Assembly (NCBI GenBank): GCA_903642225.1
Contig: CAHJWI010000034.1
Span: 1 to 49,788, forward strand
DNA: 49,788 nt
From: Acidobacteriaceae bacterium
Lineage (GTDB): Bacteria > Acidobacteriota > Terriglobia > Terriglobales > Acidobacteriaceae
Reading direction: 5' to 3'
Every line of letters begins with the position of its first letter. Positions within the stretch are counted from its first letter, which is position 1. The notes beneath the pieces are model-generated. The model saw only the letters and a program-made list of their open reading frames with translations. It was not told the DNA's origin and did not search any database. Positions 38,832 to 47,819 of this stretch are shown piece by piece. A program made the translations under genes and the position numbers.

Positions 38832-40211
38832 ATGCAGCAAACCCACGTCGCGCCGAGGTCCCGCATCCCAGCACGTATGACTCGGATCGTGACCTCTGCC
38901 GTACTCGCTTCCTGCCTCGTTGCCATACCGGCGCCTACCTTGCACGCGCAAAAGGCGGTCGCCACCGACCGCACTGTCGGCCAGCTTGAGACAGTCGCCC
39001 TCTTCAACGGCCCCATGCCCACCGGCGTCACCGTCTCCCAGACCGGCCGCATCTTCGTCAACTTTCCCCGCTGGGGTGACGACGTCCCCTTCACCGTTGC
39101 GGAGATCGTCAAAGGCAAGGCCGTAGCCTACCCCAACCTAACGGTCAACGACTGGGCCGGCCGCTCCAAGCCCAACCCCAACGCCTTCATGGACGAGCAT
39201 GAAAACCAGATCCACTTCGTCAACGTGCAATCCGTCGTCGTCGATCCCATGGACCGCCTCTGGGCCCTCGACACCGGAGCGCCTATGCTCAAGAACACCG
39301 TCCCCGGCGGCCCCAAGCTCGTCTGCATCGACCTCAGGTCCAACCGCATCGTCAAGACCATCCTCCTGCCACCAGAGACCGCCGGCATCAACAGCTACAT
39401 GAACGATGTGCGCTTCGACCTGCGCAATGGCGACACCGGCTTGCAGGATCCCATGACCGCCGTCGGCAGCATGCCCGCGCCCAACCCGAACACTCCATCG
39501 AAAGACAAGATGCACCCGCTGGCGGAGCGAACACCCGGCCAGCCCGAAGCAGCCGGAGCAGAGATTCACGGCACCGCCTACATCACCGACTCCTCGTCTG
39601 AAGGCCCCAATGCCATCGTCGTCGTCGACCTGGCCACCGGCAAGAGCTTCCGCCGCCTCAACCAGCACTCCTCCGTCCTGTCTGAAGATCAGTTCCTCAT
39701 GTTTGCCGAAGGCCGGCCCGTCTACATGACCACACCCGGCTACCCGCCAAAGGCCGTCAACTTCGCCGCAGACGGCATCGCCATCTCCGCCGACGGCAGC
39801 ACCCTGTACTACTGCCCCATTAACGGCACCAAGCTCTACGCCGTCTCCACGGCTATGATCCGCGACCGCACAAAGTCCGACGCGCAGGTCGCAGCAACTG
39901 TCCGGATCGTTACCGGCAAAATGCCCTCGGACGGCCTCGAGTCCGACGCCGCCGGCAACGTCTATCTCTCCGACCCGGTCACAAACAGCATTCACCGCTG
40001 GAGCCCAACCACCGGCCTGATTGAAACTCTCGTCCACGACCCCCGCCTGCTCTGGCCAGACACCATGTCCATCGCCACCGACGGCTACCTTTATGTCAAC
40101 GCCAACCAACTCAATCGCCAACCCACCATGCACAATGGCACCGACGAACGCGTCAAACCCTACACCATGTTTCGCATCAAGGTGAACGCTCAACCTGTGC
40201 TGCTCAAGTAG
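38832..40211 (+). CDS. Secreted MRJP/yellow-family beta-propeller protein
   Basis: From the ATG at 38832 the product is 459 residues. A signal peptide is visible: MTRIVTSAVLASCLVAIPAP with cleavage after LHA; MTR (ATG 38877) is a shorter alternative start. The mature region has FNGPMPTGVTVSQTGRIFVN, VVVDPMDRLWALDTG, IDLRSNRIVKTILLPPE, DGIAISADGSTLYYCPINGTKLYAV and SDGLESDAAGNVYLSD, the hallmark motifs of the major-royal-jelly/yellow family also found in bacteria, with a six-bladed propeller. Its ligand is unknown. It starts 22 bases after the GT-C gene. Confidence 0.88.
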   Translation: MQQTHVAPRSRIPARMTRIVTSAVLASCLVAIPAPTLHAQKAVATDRTVGQLETVALFNGPMPTGVTVSQTGRIFVNFPRWGDDVPFTVAEIVKGKAVAYPNLTVNDWAGRSKPNPNAFMDEHENQIHFVNVQSVVVDPMDRLWALDTGAPMLKNTVPGGPKLVCIDLRSNRIVKTILLPPETAGINSYMNDVRFDLRNGDTGLQDPMTAVGSMPAPNPNTPSKDKMHPLAERTPGQPEAAGAEIHGTAYITDSSSEGPNAIVVVDLATGKSFRRLNQHSSVLSEDQFLMFAEGRPVYMTTPGYPPKAVNFAADGIAISADGSTLYYCPINGTKLYAVSTAMIRDRTKSDAQVAATVRIVTGKMPSDGLESDAAGNVYLSDPVTNSIHRWSPTTGLIETLVHDPRLLWPDTMSIATDGYLYVNANQLNRQPTMHNGTDERVKPYTMFRIKVNAQPVLLK

Positions 40212-40219
40212 GAATTTTA

Positions 40220-40657
40220 ATGCCGGCAAACAATCAGTTCGACCACTTCGTGCAGGCGCAGCAGGACACCTTTGCGCGCGCCTGCGCGGAGTTGGCAGCA
40301 GGACGGAAAGAGAGCCACTGGATGTGGTTCATCTTTCCGCAGCTGGCTGGTTTGGGCTCCAGCTCCATGGCGCAACGCTATAGCATCGCCAGTCTCGGCC
40401 AGGCCGCGGAGTACCTCATCCACCCGGTTCTTGGACCACGCCTGCATCAGGTGACACAGATCGTAAACGACATCAGGAAGCGCTCCGCATCGCAGATCTT
40501 CGGCTACCCCGACGATCTCAAGTTCCACTCCAGCATCACGCTGTTTGCACTCGCAACGGAGCGGTCCGAGGCACCCAACCTGGCGTTTCGCCAAGCCCTT
40601 GCGTCCTACTTCAAAGACCGCATGGACCAGGGCACGATGAAGCTTCTCGCCCCATGA
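40220..40657 (+). CDS. DUF1810 family protein
   Basis: The 145-residue protein has the DUF1810 pattern: FDHFVQAQQDTFARACAELAAG, KESHWMWFIFPQLAGLGSS, FGYPDDLKFHSSITLFA. AGGA lies 5 bases before the ATG and the gene begins eight bases after the MRJP-type stop. The family is small and cytosolic, related to the calpastatin-named DUF1810 proteins; no reaction has been established. Confidence 0.9.
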   Translation: MPANNQFDHFVQAQQDTFARACAELAAGRKESHWMWFIFPQLAGLGSSSMAQRYSIASLGQAAEYLIHPVLGPRLHQVTQIVNDIRKRSASQIFGYPDDLKFHSSITLFALATERSEAPNLAFRQALASYFKDRMDQGTMKLLAP

Positions 40658-40703
40658 TGATTACCCGTGATTGCCTATGCTGGAACGGGGTTCACAAGGC
40701 ATA

Positions 40704-41504
40704 ATGCGGGACATCGCTCATGGTGAAGCACACGGCGAGCAGCGCATCCTGATTGGAACAGCAGGCTGGTCTCTCCCTTCCGCTCTCGCGTCCAGCTTCG
40801 AAACAGCTGGCACCCATCTACAGCGTTACGCCCGCCGCATGCACTGCGCCGAGATCAACTCCAGCTTTTATCGTCCGCACCGTCCCACAACCTATGCCAA
40901 GTGGGCCGCTTCAGTGCCGGAAGACTTTCGCTTCTCGGTCAAGCTTCCCAGGACCATCACGCATGCAGCAGTACTGTTCTCCGCGCCCGCACTGCTTCGA
41001 GAATTCCTTACCCAGGTTGGCGGCCTTGGCTCCAGACTCGGCTCTTTACTCATCCAGCTGCCACCACGTCGCGCATTTGCCGCAGTCGAAGCAGCGGAGT
41101 TCCTCACTACCCTTCGAACACTCCACCCAACTGGCACCATCGTTCTAGAACCGCGCCACGCAACCTGGTTCTCTGACGAGGCCGACGCGCTGCTCCTCAG
41201 CCTGCACATCGGTCGCGTCGCCGCAGACCCCGCTCTGTTGCCTGCGGCCGCCCGGCCAGGTGGCGACCCGTTCACCCACTACTTTCGCCTGCACGGCTCA
41301 CCACATACCTACTACTCCGCGTACTCACGGCAGTACCTGCAGACGCTTGCACGTGCATTGCAGCATGAATCGCCCGCTGCTCAGGCCTTTGTCGTCTTCG
41401 ACAACACCGCCGCGGGCGCAGCTCTCCGGAACGCACTCCAATTGCAGGAGCTCCTTCTTCCTGCATCCACCGCAAGCTCTCAAGACATCACCCAAGTGCA
41501 ATAA
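40704..41504 (+). CDS. DUF72 family protein (TIM-barrel)
   Basis: The 266-residue product shows DUF72 signatures: RILIGTAGWSLP, CAEINSSFYRPHRPTTYAKWA, FRFSVKLPRTITH and HYFRLHGSPHTYYSAYS. The start at ATG 40704 has an AAGG just upstream; ATG 40677 is a longer alternative. The function is unknown; the family is widespread and has a TIM-barrel fold. It follows DUF1810 and ends in the 41509-41532 terminator. Confidence 0.9.
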   Translation: MRDIAHGEAHGEQRILIGTAGWSLPSALASSFETAGTHLQRYARRMHCAEINSSFYRPHRPTTYAKWAASVPEDFRFSVKLPRTITHAAVLFSAPALLREFLTQVGGLGSRLGSLLIQLPPRRAFAAVEAAEFLTTLRTLHPTGTIVLEPRHATWFSDEADALLLSLHIGRVAADPALLPAAARPGGDPFTHYFRLHGSPHTYYSAYSRQYLQTLARALQHESPAAQAFVVFDNTAAGAALRNALQLQELLLPASTASSQDITQVQ

Positions 41505-41508
41505 GAAA

Positions 41509-41532
41509 AGCCCGGGCCTGGCCCGGGCCTCC
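41509..41532. terminator. Strong terminator between DUF72 and tsf
   Basis: GCCCGGGC (41510-41517) pairs with GCCCGGGC (41521-41528) around CTG. The minus-strand copy is followed by a TTTTCTTATT tract, so it mainly ends the tsf/ribosomal operon; the plus strand ends in CTCCTTAA. Confidence 0.85.
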
Positions 41533-41551
41533 TTAATACGCAGCGTACGTC

Positions 41552-42229
41552 TTACGCCTGCGCGTCTTCGGATGACTCTTGTATCTGCAGCACCTGCGCA
41601 ACGGTGTAACTCGGGTCGCCGACCTTGAAACGCGCAAATCGGCGGACCGAGATGTTCTCGCCCAGCTTACCGATCTTGGTCGCAATCACCTGCTTCACGG
41701 TCTGCGACTGCTCCTTTACGAACGGCTGCTCCAGCAGGCACACCTCTTCGTAAAACTTGCTCATTTTCCCGTCCACAATCTTGTCCACAAACTCAGGCTT
41801 CTTGCCGGTCGCCAGTGCCTGTGCCTTGAAGACGTCACGCTCACGTGCAAGGTCGGCTTCGGTGACCTCTTCCTTGGTCACATACTTCGGGTCTGTTGCG
41901 GCAATGTGCATGCTGATGTCGCGCAGCAACTCTTGAAAGTCTTCGGTGCGTGCCACAAAGTCCGACTCGCAGTTCAGCTCCAGCAGAACGCCGATCTTGC
42001 CGCCCTGATGAATATATGTGCCCACTGCGCCTTCGTTCGTCGTGCGCGACGCCTTCTTCGCGGCCGAAGCCATGCCGCGCTTGCGCAGCACAACAAACGC
42101 CTGCTCCATGTCGCCCTTGCTCTCCTGCAAAGCCTTGAGACAGTCGCCCATCGGGGCGCCACTCTTTTCGCGCAGGTCCTTGACCAGTTTTGCGTCTACC
42201 TTGAACGGTGCTTCTGCTGTTGCGGACAT
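41552..42229 (-). CDS. tsf: Elongation factor Ts
   Basis: EF-Ts exchanges GDP for GTP on EF-Tu. The 225-residue protein has the N-terminal UBA-like domain, then LVKDLREKSGAPMGDCLKAL (about 15-34), TNEGAVGTYIHQGGKIGVLLEL, CESDFVARTEDFQ, and LLEQPFVKEQSQTVKQVI at the C-terminus. It is shorter than the E. coli protein (283), consistent with the compact type. AGAGAGAG lies before the start. Gene order rpsB-tsf is standard. Confidence 0.97.
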   Translation of the reverse strand: MSATAEAPFKVDAKLVKDLREKSGAPMGDCLKALQESKGDMEQAFVVLRKRGMASAAKKASRTTNEGAVGTYIHQGGKIGVLLELNCESDFVARTEDFQELLRDISMHIAATDPKYVTKEEVTEADLARERDVFKAQALATGKKPEFVDKIVDGKMSKFYEEVCLLEQPFVKEQSQTVKQVIATKIGKLGENISVRRFARFKVGDPSYTVAQVLQIQESSEDAQA

Positions 42230-42318
42230 GGTGTGCTCTCTCTTGTGTGCGGCAGTGCCGCGGGTTTGGTTCGTGCGAGTTGTCGTGCCAAATCCTTGTA
42301 CTTGGCGGACAAACGAAA

Positions 42319-42350
42319 AGCGTGGTCGCCGGGATTCAGGCAGCCACGCT
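42319..42350 (-). terminator. Hairpin between rpsB and tsf, possible attenuator
   Basis: On the minus strand AGCGTGG (42350-42344) pairs with CCACGCT (42325-42319) around an 18-base loop and is followed by TTTCGTTTG. Its 7-bp stem and U-rich tail fit a partial terminator that would lower tsf relative to rpsB. It is weaker than the one after tsf. Confidence 0.4.
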
Positions 42351-42378
42351 CCGCGTGAAAAGCTGGTGCTGAATCGCT

Positions 42379-43311
42379 CTAGACGCTGGCAGGTTCTGCA
42401 GCAGGCTCCGCTTCAACCGTTGTGTCCAGCATGTGCTTAATGCCGCCGCCGAGGGCTGCTTCAAGGTCGACCGTCTCTTCTGCAGGGTCAGCCGCCGTCG
42501 ATGCAACCAGATTCGCCGTTTCAGGCACGTCGGGGGTTGCGCCTTCTTCATCTTCCAGACCGATAAAGTGCTGCTCCGTCGTCAGGGGCGTCACGTCCTG
42601 GTACTCGTTCGCGATGCTCTTGTCGCCAATCATCTGCACACCCTCAAATGCCGAGTCGGCAATCTTGGTGGTGAACAAACGAATCGCGCGCAGCGCATCA
42701 TCGTTACCCGGAATCACGTAATCAACAACGGTCGGATCGCAGTTCGTATCCACAACCGCAACCACTGGAATACCCAGCTTGCGCGCTTCCGAAACCGCAA
42801 TCGCCTCATTGTTACTGTCGATCACAAAGATCGCATCCGGCAATCGACGCATGTTCTTAATACCGGCCAGATTCGTATTCAGGTGCTTGCGCTCGCGCTC
42901 CAGCTTGATGACTTCTTTCTTCGTCATGAGCTCAAAACGTCCGTCCACGGCCATCTCATCCAGTTCCGCAAGGCGCTTCACCGACTTCTGCACCGTGATC
43001 CAGTTGGTCAGCAACCCACCCAGCCAACGGCTGTTGATGTATGGCATGCCGGCGCGGTTCGCCTCTTCAGCCACTGCATCCTGAGCCTGGCGCTTGGTAC
43101 CCACAAACAGGATTAGCTTTCCGGTCGATGTTAGGTCCGTCACAAACTTCGACGCTTCCTTGAACATCTTCAACGTCTTCTGCAGATCGATGATGTAAAT
43201 ACCGTTGCGCTCACCAAAGATGTATTCCTTCATCTTCGGGTTCCAACGCTTCGTCTGGTGGCCGAAGTGGACGCCGGCTTCCAGCAGTTCCTTCATTGTG
43301 ATCGATGCCAT
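42379..43311 (-). CDS. rpsB: 30S ribosomal protein S2
   Basis: S2 is needed for assembly and S1 binding. The 310-residue protein carries [22 protein letters not shown] (about 6-27), [23 protein letters not shown] and GNDDALRAI. It is about 70 residues longer than the E. coli S2, through an acidic C-terminal extension ([17 protein letters not shown] and onward). The ATG at 43311 has an AAGGAG site six bases upstream. It lies after rpsI in the ribosomal operon. Confidence 0.98.
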   Translation of the reverse strand: MASITMKELLEAGVHFGHQTKRWNPKMKEYIFGERNGIYIIDLQKTLKMFKEASKFVTDLTSTGKLILFVGTKRQAQDAVAEEANRAGMPYINSRWLGGLLTNWITVQKSVKRLAELDEMAVDGRFELMTKKEVIKLERERKHLNTNLAGIKNMRRLPDAIFVIDSNNEAIAVSEARKLGIPVVAVVDTNCDPTVVDYVIPGNDDALRAIRLFTTKIADSAFEGVQMIGDKSIANEYQDVTPLTTEQHFIGLEDEEGATPDVPETANLVASTAADPAEETVDLEAALGGGIKHMLDTTVEAEPAAEPASV

Positions 43312-43404
43312 GTGGCTCCTTGTAAACACATCCCGAGCAGATCAGGCTCGCGATTGATTCCCGTTCGTCTGGGAGATTTGAATCCCCTTGAGTGTGATTC
43401 GGAT

Positions 43405-43434
43405 CGGTGTGCGGCCTGCAAAGCCCACACACCG
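43405..43434 (-). promoter_or_regulatory. Hairpin in the rpsI-rpsB leader region
   Basis: A 10-bp stem pairs 43405-43414 with 43425-43434 (one wobble) around a 10-base loop, in the 139-base gap between rpsI and rpsB. It has no T run on either strand, so it is not an intrinsic terminator. It may be an S2-type autoregulatory leader or an mRNA-processing hairpin; this is inference. Confidence 0.3.
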
Positions 43435-43450
43435 AAGGACAATCCGCTTG

Positions 43451-43846
43451 TTACCGCTTGGAGAACTGGAAGCGCTTGCGTGCGCCCTTCTGACCGTACT
43501 TCTTGCGCTCCTTGATGCGCGCGTCCCGGGTCAACAGGCCGTCCGCCTTCATCACCTTGCGCAGCTCCGGGTTGAACTCAAGCAGAGCGCGTGCAATTCC
43601 CATCTTTACTGCATCCGCCTGCGAGTTCACACCGCCGCCCTTCACAGTCGTCACAATGTCGAACTCGCCATTCATGCTGGCGGTTTCCAGCGTACGCTTT
43701 GCCGCAACGCGCTGTGCCGGCGTCACAAAATACACATCAAATGCCTTGCCGTTGACGGTAAAGCCGCCGGAACCCGGACGAAGAAATACACGCGCGATCG
43801 CCGACTTGCGGCGGCCCGTTCCGTAGTACTGCACCAAATCTGCCAT
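43451..43846 (-). CDS. rpsI: 30S ribosomal protein S9
   Basis: The 131-residue protein has [19 protein letters not shown] at the start and the invariant C-terminal tail [17 protein letters not shown] that reaches the P-site tRNA. It overlaps its predecessor's region by just a three-base gap to the rplM stop; a GGAAGG inside the end of rplM serves as its ribosome binding site. rplM-rpsI order is universal in bacteria. Confidence 0.98.
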   Translation of the reverse strand: MADLVQYYGTGRRKSAIARVFLRPGSGGFTVNGKAFDVYFVTPAQRVAAKRTLETASMNGEFDIVTTVKGGGVNSQADAVKMGIARALLEFNPELRKVMKADGLLTRDARIKERKKYGQKGARKRFQFSKR

Positions 43847-43849
43847 TGA

Positions 43850-44341
43850 TCAACCTTCCAAACTGTCGTGCTGCGCTGATACGGGAACTTTGGGAGCCTT
43901 GTGTGCCGCGAAGCTCACATCCAGAACTTCCGGCATCTGGGCGTCATGCGGATGCTTGTCGCCCTTGTACACCTTCAGCTTGGTCGCCATCTGGCGACCC
44001 ATCTTCGTCTTCGGCAACATGCCCTTGATTGCCTGCTCCAGAATCGCCTCTGGCTTACGCACAAGCAGTTTCTCGAACTCTTCCTCACGCAATCCACCAG
44101 GAAAGCCGGTATAGCGCCGGTACAGCTTTTGCGACGCCTTCATGCCGGTCAGCACAATCTTTTCGGCATTAATCACGATTACGTGGTCACCCGTATCGAT
44201 ATACGGGGTGTACTGGGGATTATTCTTCCCGGCCAGCACGCGTGCTGCGCCGCTGGCAAGGCGTCCCAGGGTCTTGCCGCTGGCATCCACCACAAACCAC
44301 TTACGGCTCAGGTCTTTCGAACTCGGAACAAACGTCGACAT
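43850..44341 (-). CDS. rplM: 50S ribosomal protein L13
   Basis: The 163-residue protein begins [22 protein letters not shown] and contains [36 protein letters not shown] (from about residue 24 onward), [20 protein letters not shown] and [21 protein letters not shown]. The ATG at 44341 has GGAGTGGAG upstream; a longer in-frame start to 44548 adds non-family Cys-rich sequence. It begins the operon rplM-rpsI-rpsB-tsf. Confidence 0.97.
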   Translation of the reverse strand: MSTFVPSSKDLSRKWFVVDASGKTLGRLASGAARVLAGKNNPQYTPYIDTGDHVIVINAEKIVLTGMKASQKLYRRYTGFPGGLREEEFEKLLVRKPEAILEQAIKGMLPKTKMGRQMATKLKVYKGDKHPHDAQMPEVLDVSFAAHKAPKVPVSAQHDSLEG

Positions 44342-44654
44342 CGGTAGCACTCCACTCCAACCAGACTTCACTGCAAATCCCGTGCGCACACAGCCAGACA
44401 CCAGGGGTGTGGATGCGTTTTTCAGTGGAAGCTTGTGCGAATCGTTCCCGTGCCGCCGATGCCCAAGTCCAGCACCGCATACAACCGGGGAGCAACACCG
44501 GCAGCCCTGTTTCGCTGCTCCGGTACATCCCGCATCACCACCACACAACCCAAGCCACCGCCCAGCTCAGGACTGCAGCACAGGGCGGCAGACGGGGGTC
44601 TGCGCGAGTTCTCAGCATATCGAAGTTCAGGGAGGGAGTCAACCAATCCGCACT
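44342..44654. other. Gap upstream of rplM
   Basis: These 313 bases between the leader of rplM and the stop of the GT-C gene contain no gene or RNA that I can support. They must hold the promoter of the ribosomal operon, but I find no convincing -35/-10 pair. Confidence 0.4.
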
Positions 44655-45965
44655 CTACGGCAGCCGCTCCCACAGGTCCGCGCTCTCCCGCCGCAGGCAT
44701 ACAGCAACCAGCCACGCATAGGCCGCAAACAGACACATTTCCAATAGAAGGAGCACCCACGCCGAACCGCTATCGAACCCCAGCAGTAAATGCAGCAGCG
44801 GTGCCGGTGCCTGTACCAGCACCGACGCCCAGAAACTGTGCACTGTCACGCTCAACAGGCTGAACACCCCAAACAACACCACCGCCGATCTCTGCCACAG
44901 GCTGCGCCGGCCCGCAGCCGTCGCCGCCACCGCAAGGCCCAGCGGGAATAACACCATCAGCGAGTACGTCGGCCACGTCTTTTTGGCAAGTGCCATCAGC
45001 GTTAGCAGAAACACTGATATTGACACCATCGTCGCCCGCGCTTCACCCACCAGGACGCCCCCTGACCGCCGCCACACCAGCCATGCCACCCGGCAAACCA
45101 GCGCACCCAGCGCCACCAGCAGAAGCACGTCCCACAACTTCAATCCCAGGTCCAGACCGGTGATGCTCTCCACCAGATAAGGCAGCCCACCCGCGGTCTT
45201 CAAATCGCCCTCACGCAAAAAAACGCTCAACACCGGCGCATGCAGCACAAACTGAAAACATCCATACACGGCTAGAACCAAGGCCAAACACCCCGCAGCC
45301 CATGCGCCCCCACGCCGCCTGCTGTACAGCACAAAGGAGGGCACAAACAGCAGTGGCAAAAATTTCACAACCGCGATCGAAGCGCCGACCCACGCTCCGC
45401 TCGCCGCAGACCGCCTTCGCAGCAGAGCCAGGAACGCCAACGCCAGAAAAAAGCTGATGATCACGTTATTCTGCCCGTCAATCGTCACGAACTGCAGCGA
45501 AATCGGATTAAAAAGACATAGCAGCGAGGCACCCCGTGCTACCCGCTCCGGCACCACCTGGTTGAGAACCCGCAGCCAAAGCGCAGCCGCCGCAATCTCC
45601 ACCAGCACAGCAAAGAGCACCAGCGTCACCGGCGACGGATGCACCCTGTACACGGCCGCATACACGTACGACGACAGCGGCGCATACGAGCTCAGGTAAT
45701 CCCGGTAAGGCACCTTGCCCTCCAGCCGTCGCCACGCTTCCTGCATGTAAAAGCTGGGCAGATCGCCGCGGACCGGCAGCCGGAACAGCAGGAATACCAC
45801 CGCAAATAGGAGCAGCCGCGACGCTGCAAACACCGCCAGATAACCTCGCTCGAAGCGGCGCGCTGTGGCACGGTACGCAGGCTGCCAGTGGAATGCACCT
45901 ACAGTCGCAACCGCGGCAACAGTTCCCAACACTGCACGTGCAACAAAGGTCTGGACTCCGGTCAT
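44655..45965 (-). CDS. GT87/DUF2029-type membrane glycosyltransferase-like protein
   Basis: The 436-residue multi-pass protein has the pattern of GT87/alpha-mannosyltransferase-like DUF2029 proteins: GDLPSFYMQEAWRRLEGKVP in the first loop (acidic D68 region), SLLCLFNPISLQFVTIDGQNN, and VVKFLPLLFVPSFVLYS. GT87 enzymes add polyprenyl-phosphate mannose to lipid-linked glycans. The start is uncertain between ATG 45965 and GTG 45992; neither has a good ribosome binding site. The next gene upstream on the same strand is another membrane glycosyltransferase. Confidence 0.78.
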   Translation of the reverse strand: MTGVQTFVARAVLGTVAAVATVGAFHWQPAYRATARRFERGYLAVFAASRLLLFAVVFLLFRLPVRGDLPSFYMQEAWRRLEGKVPYRDYLSSYAPLSSYVYAAVYRVHPSPVTLVLFAVLVEIAAAALWLRVLNQVVPERVARGASLLCLFNPISLQFVTIDGQNNVIISFFLALAFLALLRRRSAASGAWVGASIAVVKFLPLLFVPSFVLYSRRRGGAWAAGCLALVLAVYGCFQFVLHAPVLSVFLREGDLKTAGGLPYLVESITGLDLGLKLWDVLLLVALGALVCRVAWLVWRRSGGVLVGEARATMVSISVFLLTLMALAKKTWPTYSLMVLFPLGLAVAATAAGRRSLWQRSAVVLFGVFSLLSVTVHSFWASVLVQAPAPLLHLLLGFDSGSAWVLLLLEMCLFAAYAWLVAVCLRRESADLWERLP

Positions 45966-46013
45966 GCTGCGCTCATCGTACCGAACTTCCACCGCCGCCG
46001 CAGGCCAAAGCCG

Positions 46014-47675
46014 TCATGCCCCACCAGTCTCCTGCAAGGGCAAGGGTAGTACGCGGCGCGTAAAGGCGGCCGGCCGCAATCGCTTTCGCTTTGGAATTAC
46101 GCCGCGCTTCGGATCCAGCCGATACACAATCATCAGGTTCCGGTCCGGGTCATCCATTGCCGGGAACTCCGCGACGCGCGTCAGTTGGTAAAATTTCGCG
46201 AGCGCCTCCATCTTGTCGTCTTCCACGTAGTTCCAGGCCACAAACCAGCCCGGCTTGTATGCCGCTATTCGATCTTCCAGCTGCATCGTCCCAAAGTCAT
46301 CGCAGATGCTGGGCAAACCCGTCATCAGCGTCAGATCCGACCCTGAAATCGACAGCACCGTGTGGCTGTGATTCGGTTCACTCTCCACAATCTTGCCCAC
46401 CTGGATCGCCGCATTTTGAAAGGTGTAATCCGGATGCCGGAGGTAGTGCAGCGTCCCCCTGGCATCATGCGTTACCAGCAGCAGCAACACCGGCACCAGG
46501 GCATACGCGCTCTTCCACTGCCAGGCCAACGCATGCTGCGCGCCGCGCACTACCAGCAGCGTCATCGGTACGGCAATCACCAGGTAATACCGCGGCTGAA
46601 GATTCGCGTGATAGATCAGAAACGCAAAATACCCCGCGATCCAAAGCACCAGGGACACAAACACGGGATCCCGCCACACGCGCCGCCGCACCAGCGCAAA
46701 CAGCAGCGCCGCAAACATCATCGGATAGATCAACGTCCCAATCCATATGCCATCCTTGAACGCGCCCAGCAGGATTTCCTTGGCATTCTCGGCGGTAATC
46801 CCCGTGTAGCGATTGGCCGAAAACAGGTACCGAAAATCCTCCATGTAGCGCGGTCGAACCAGCACGGCGTAATACGTACTCCACAGCAGCACCGTCGTCC
46901 CACCCGCAACCGCAGCAGCCCGCAGCATAGAGCGCACATTCCAGCGGCACGCATCCGCAAGCACGTACGCCATCGCCGGGACCAACGCAATCGCCGTCGT
47001 CTTGGTACCGATCATTAACGCGAGCAGCACCCCAAGCGCCACCTCGCGTACGAGATTGTGCCAATGGCGCGCGCCTGGCCGCACATGCGCGGCCGTCAGT
47101 AGCGCCAGCAGCATCAGCAGGACAAGCAGCGGCTCCAGCACGGCCATGCGACTGAACACAAAAAAGTATGGACTCACCGCCATCATCAGCGCAGCAGCGG
47201 CGGCAGACAACCAAAGGCTCCATGTCCCCAGCGACTCATCGACGCTCAACCGCTTGCGCAATAGCGCCACCCCCGCACCCACAATGCCGACGAACACCAC
47301 CACCGTCAGCGCTCGCGCCGCAACAATCCCGACGCCGGTGAACCGGAACAGCATTGCCTCCAGCAGCGGCCACACGGGCAGCGCAGCCGCAGGATTGAAG
47401 TCGCCCGGCAGGTGCCAGGTGCCGCGCAGGTAATGGCGAATTGCCGCGTCCCCATACCATCCCTCATCGGTGTACTTTGCCCAGTCGCTCCATGGGCTCA
47501 GATTTGGAAAATCGGCACGCAAATGCAAGAAGTGCAGAGCCAGAAACACGCCGGTCGTGACCACCGTCGACCACAGCGCCGTCCACCGCAACGTCTTTCG
47601 ACGGCCGCGCAAGAACCCGTGACCACCCAGGTCCAGGTCATCGTCGCCCTTCGTTCGCAACGCCTCATTCCCCAT
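46014..47675 (-). CDS. GT39-type (ArnT/PMT-like) membrane glycosyltransferase
   Basis: From ATG 47675 the product has 553 residues, a cytoplasmic N-terminus, about eleven hydrophobic segments, and an acidic pair in the first periplasmic loop WAKYTDEGWYGDAAIRHYL (about D70-E71), the catalytic region of GT39/ArnT-like enzymes that use undecaprenyl-phosphate sugars. A C-terminal soluble domain begins near YLRHPDYTF. The open frame extends to 48056, but upstream residues look like the antisense of the CRTAC1 gene. A TATAAA lies about 16 bases before the start. Confidence 0.83.
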   Translation of the reverse strand: MGNEALRTKGDDDLDLGGHGFLRGRRKTLRWTALWSTVVTTGVFLALHFLHLRADFPNLSPWSDWAKYTDEGWYGDAAIRHYLRGTWHLPGDFNPAAALPVWPLLEAMLFRFTGVGIVAARALTVVVFVGIVGAGVALLRKRLSVDESLGTWSLWLSAAAAALMMAVSPYFFVFSRMAVLEPLLVLLMLLALLTAAHVRPGARHWHNLVREVALGVLLALMIGTKTTAIALVPAMAYVLADACRWNVRSMLRAAAVAGGTTVLLWSTYYAVLVRPRYMEDFRYLFSANRYTGITAENAKEILLGAFKDGIWIGTLIYPMMFAALLFALVRRRVWRDPVFVSLVLWIAGYFAFLIYHANLQPRYYLVIAVPMTLLVVRGAQHALAWQWKSAYALVPVLLLLVTHDARGTLHYLRHPDYTFQNAAIQVGKIVESEPNHSHTVLSISGSDLTLMTGLPSICDDFGTMQLEDRIAAYKPGWFVAWNYVEDDKMEALAKFYQLTRVAEFPAMDDPDRNLMIVYRLDPKRGVIPKRKRLRPAAFTRRVLPLPLQETGGA

Positions 47676-47819
47676 TTGCGGCACACAGGATTTATACGGC
47701 CTTTGCGGCAATCCGTTCGCGACATTATCCGCACCGTCCACTGGACAAATATTCGACGCGCCAGGTGCTGTACAGACATCGCGATGGAGGAGCATGCTAA
47801 GTGGTGAAACACCTTTCGT

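Noticed and set aside
44430..44470. Possible tRNA T-arm upstream of rplM
   Set aside because: Only a few bases resemble a T-loop; no anticodon or acceptor stem can be drawn.
44342..44548. N-terminal extension of L13
   Set aside because: The 69 extra residues are Cys-rich and unlike L13; the inner ATG has a good ribosome binding site.
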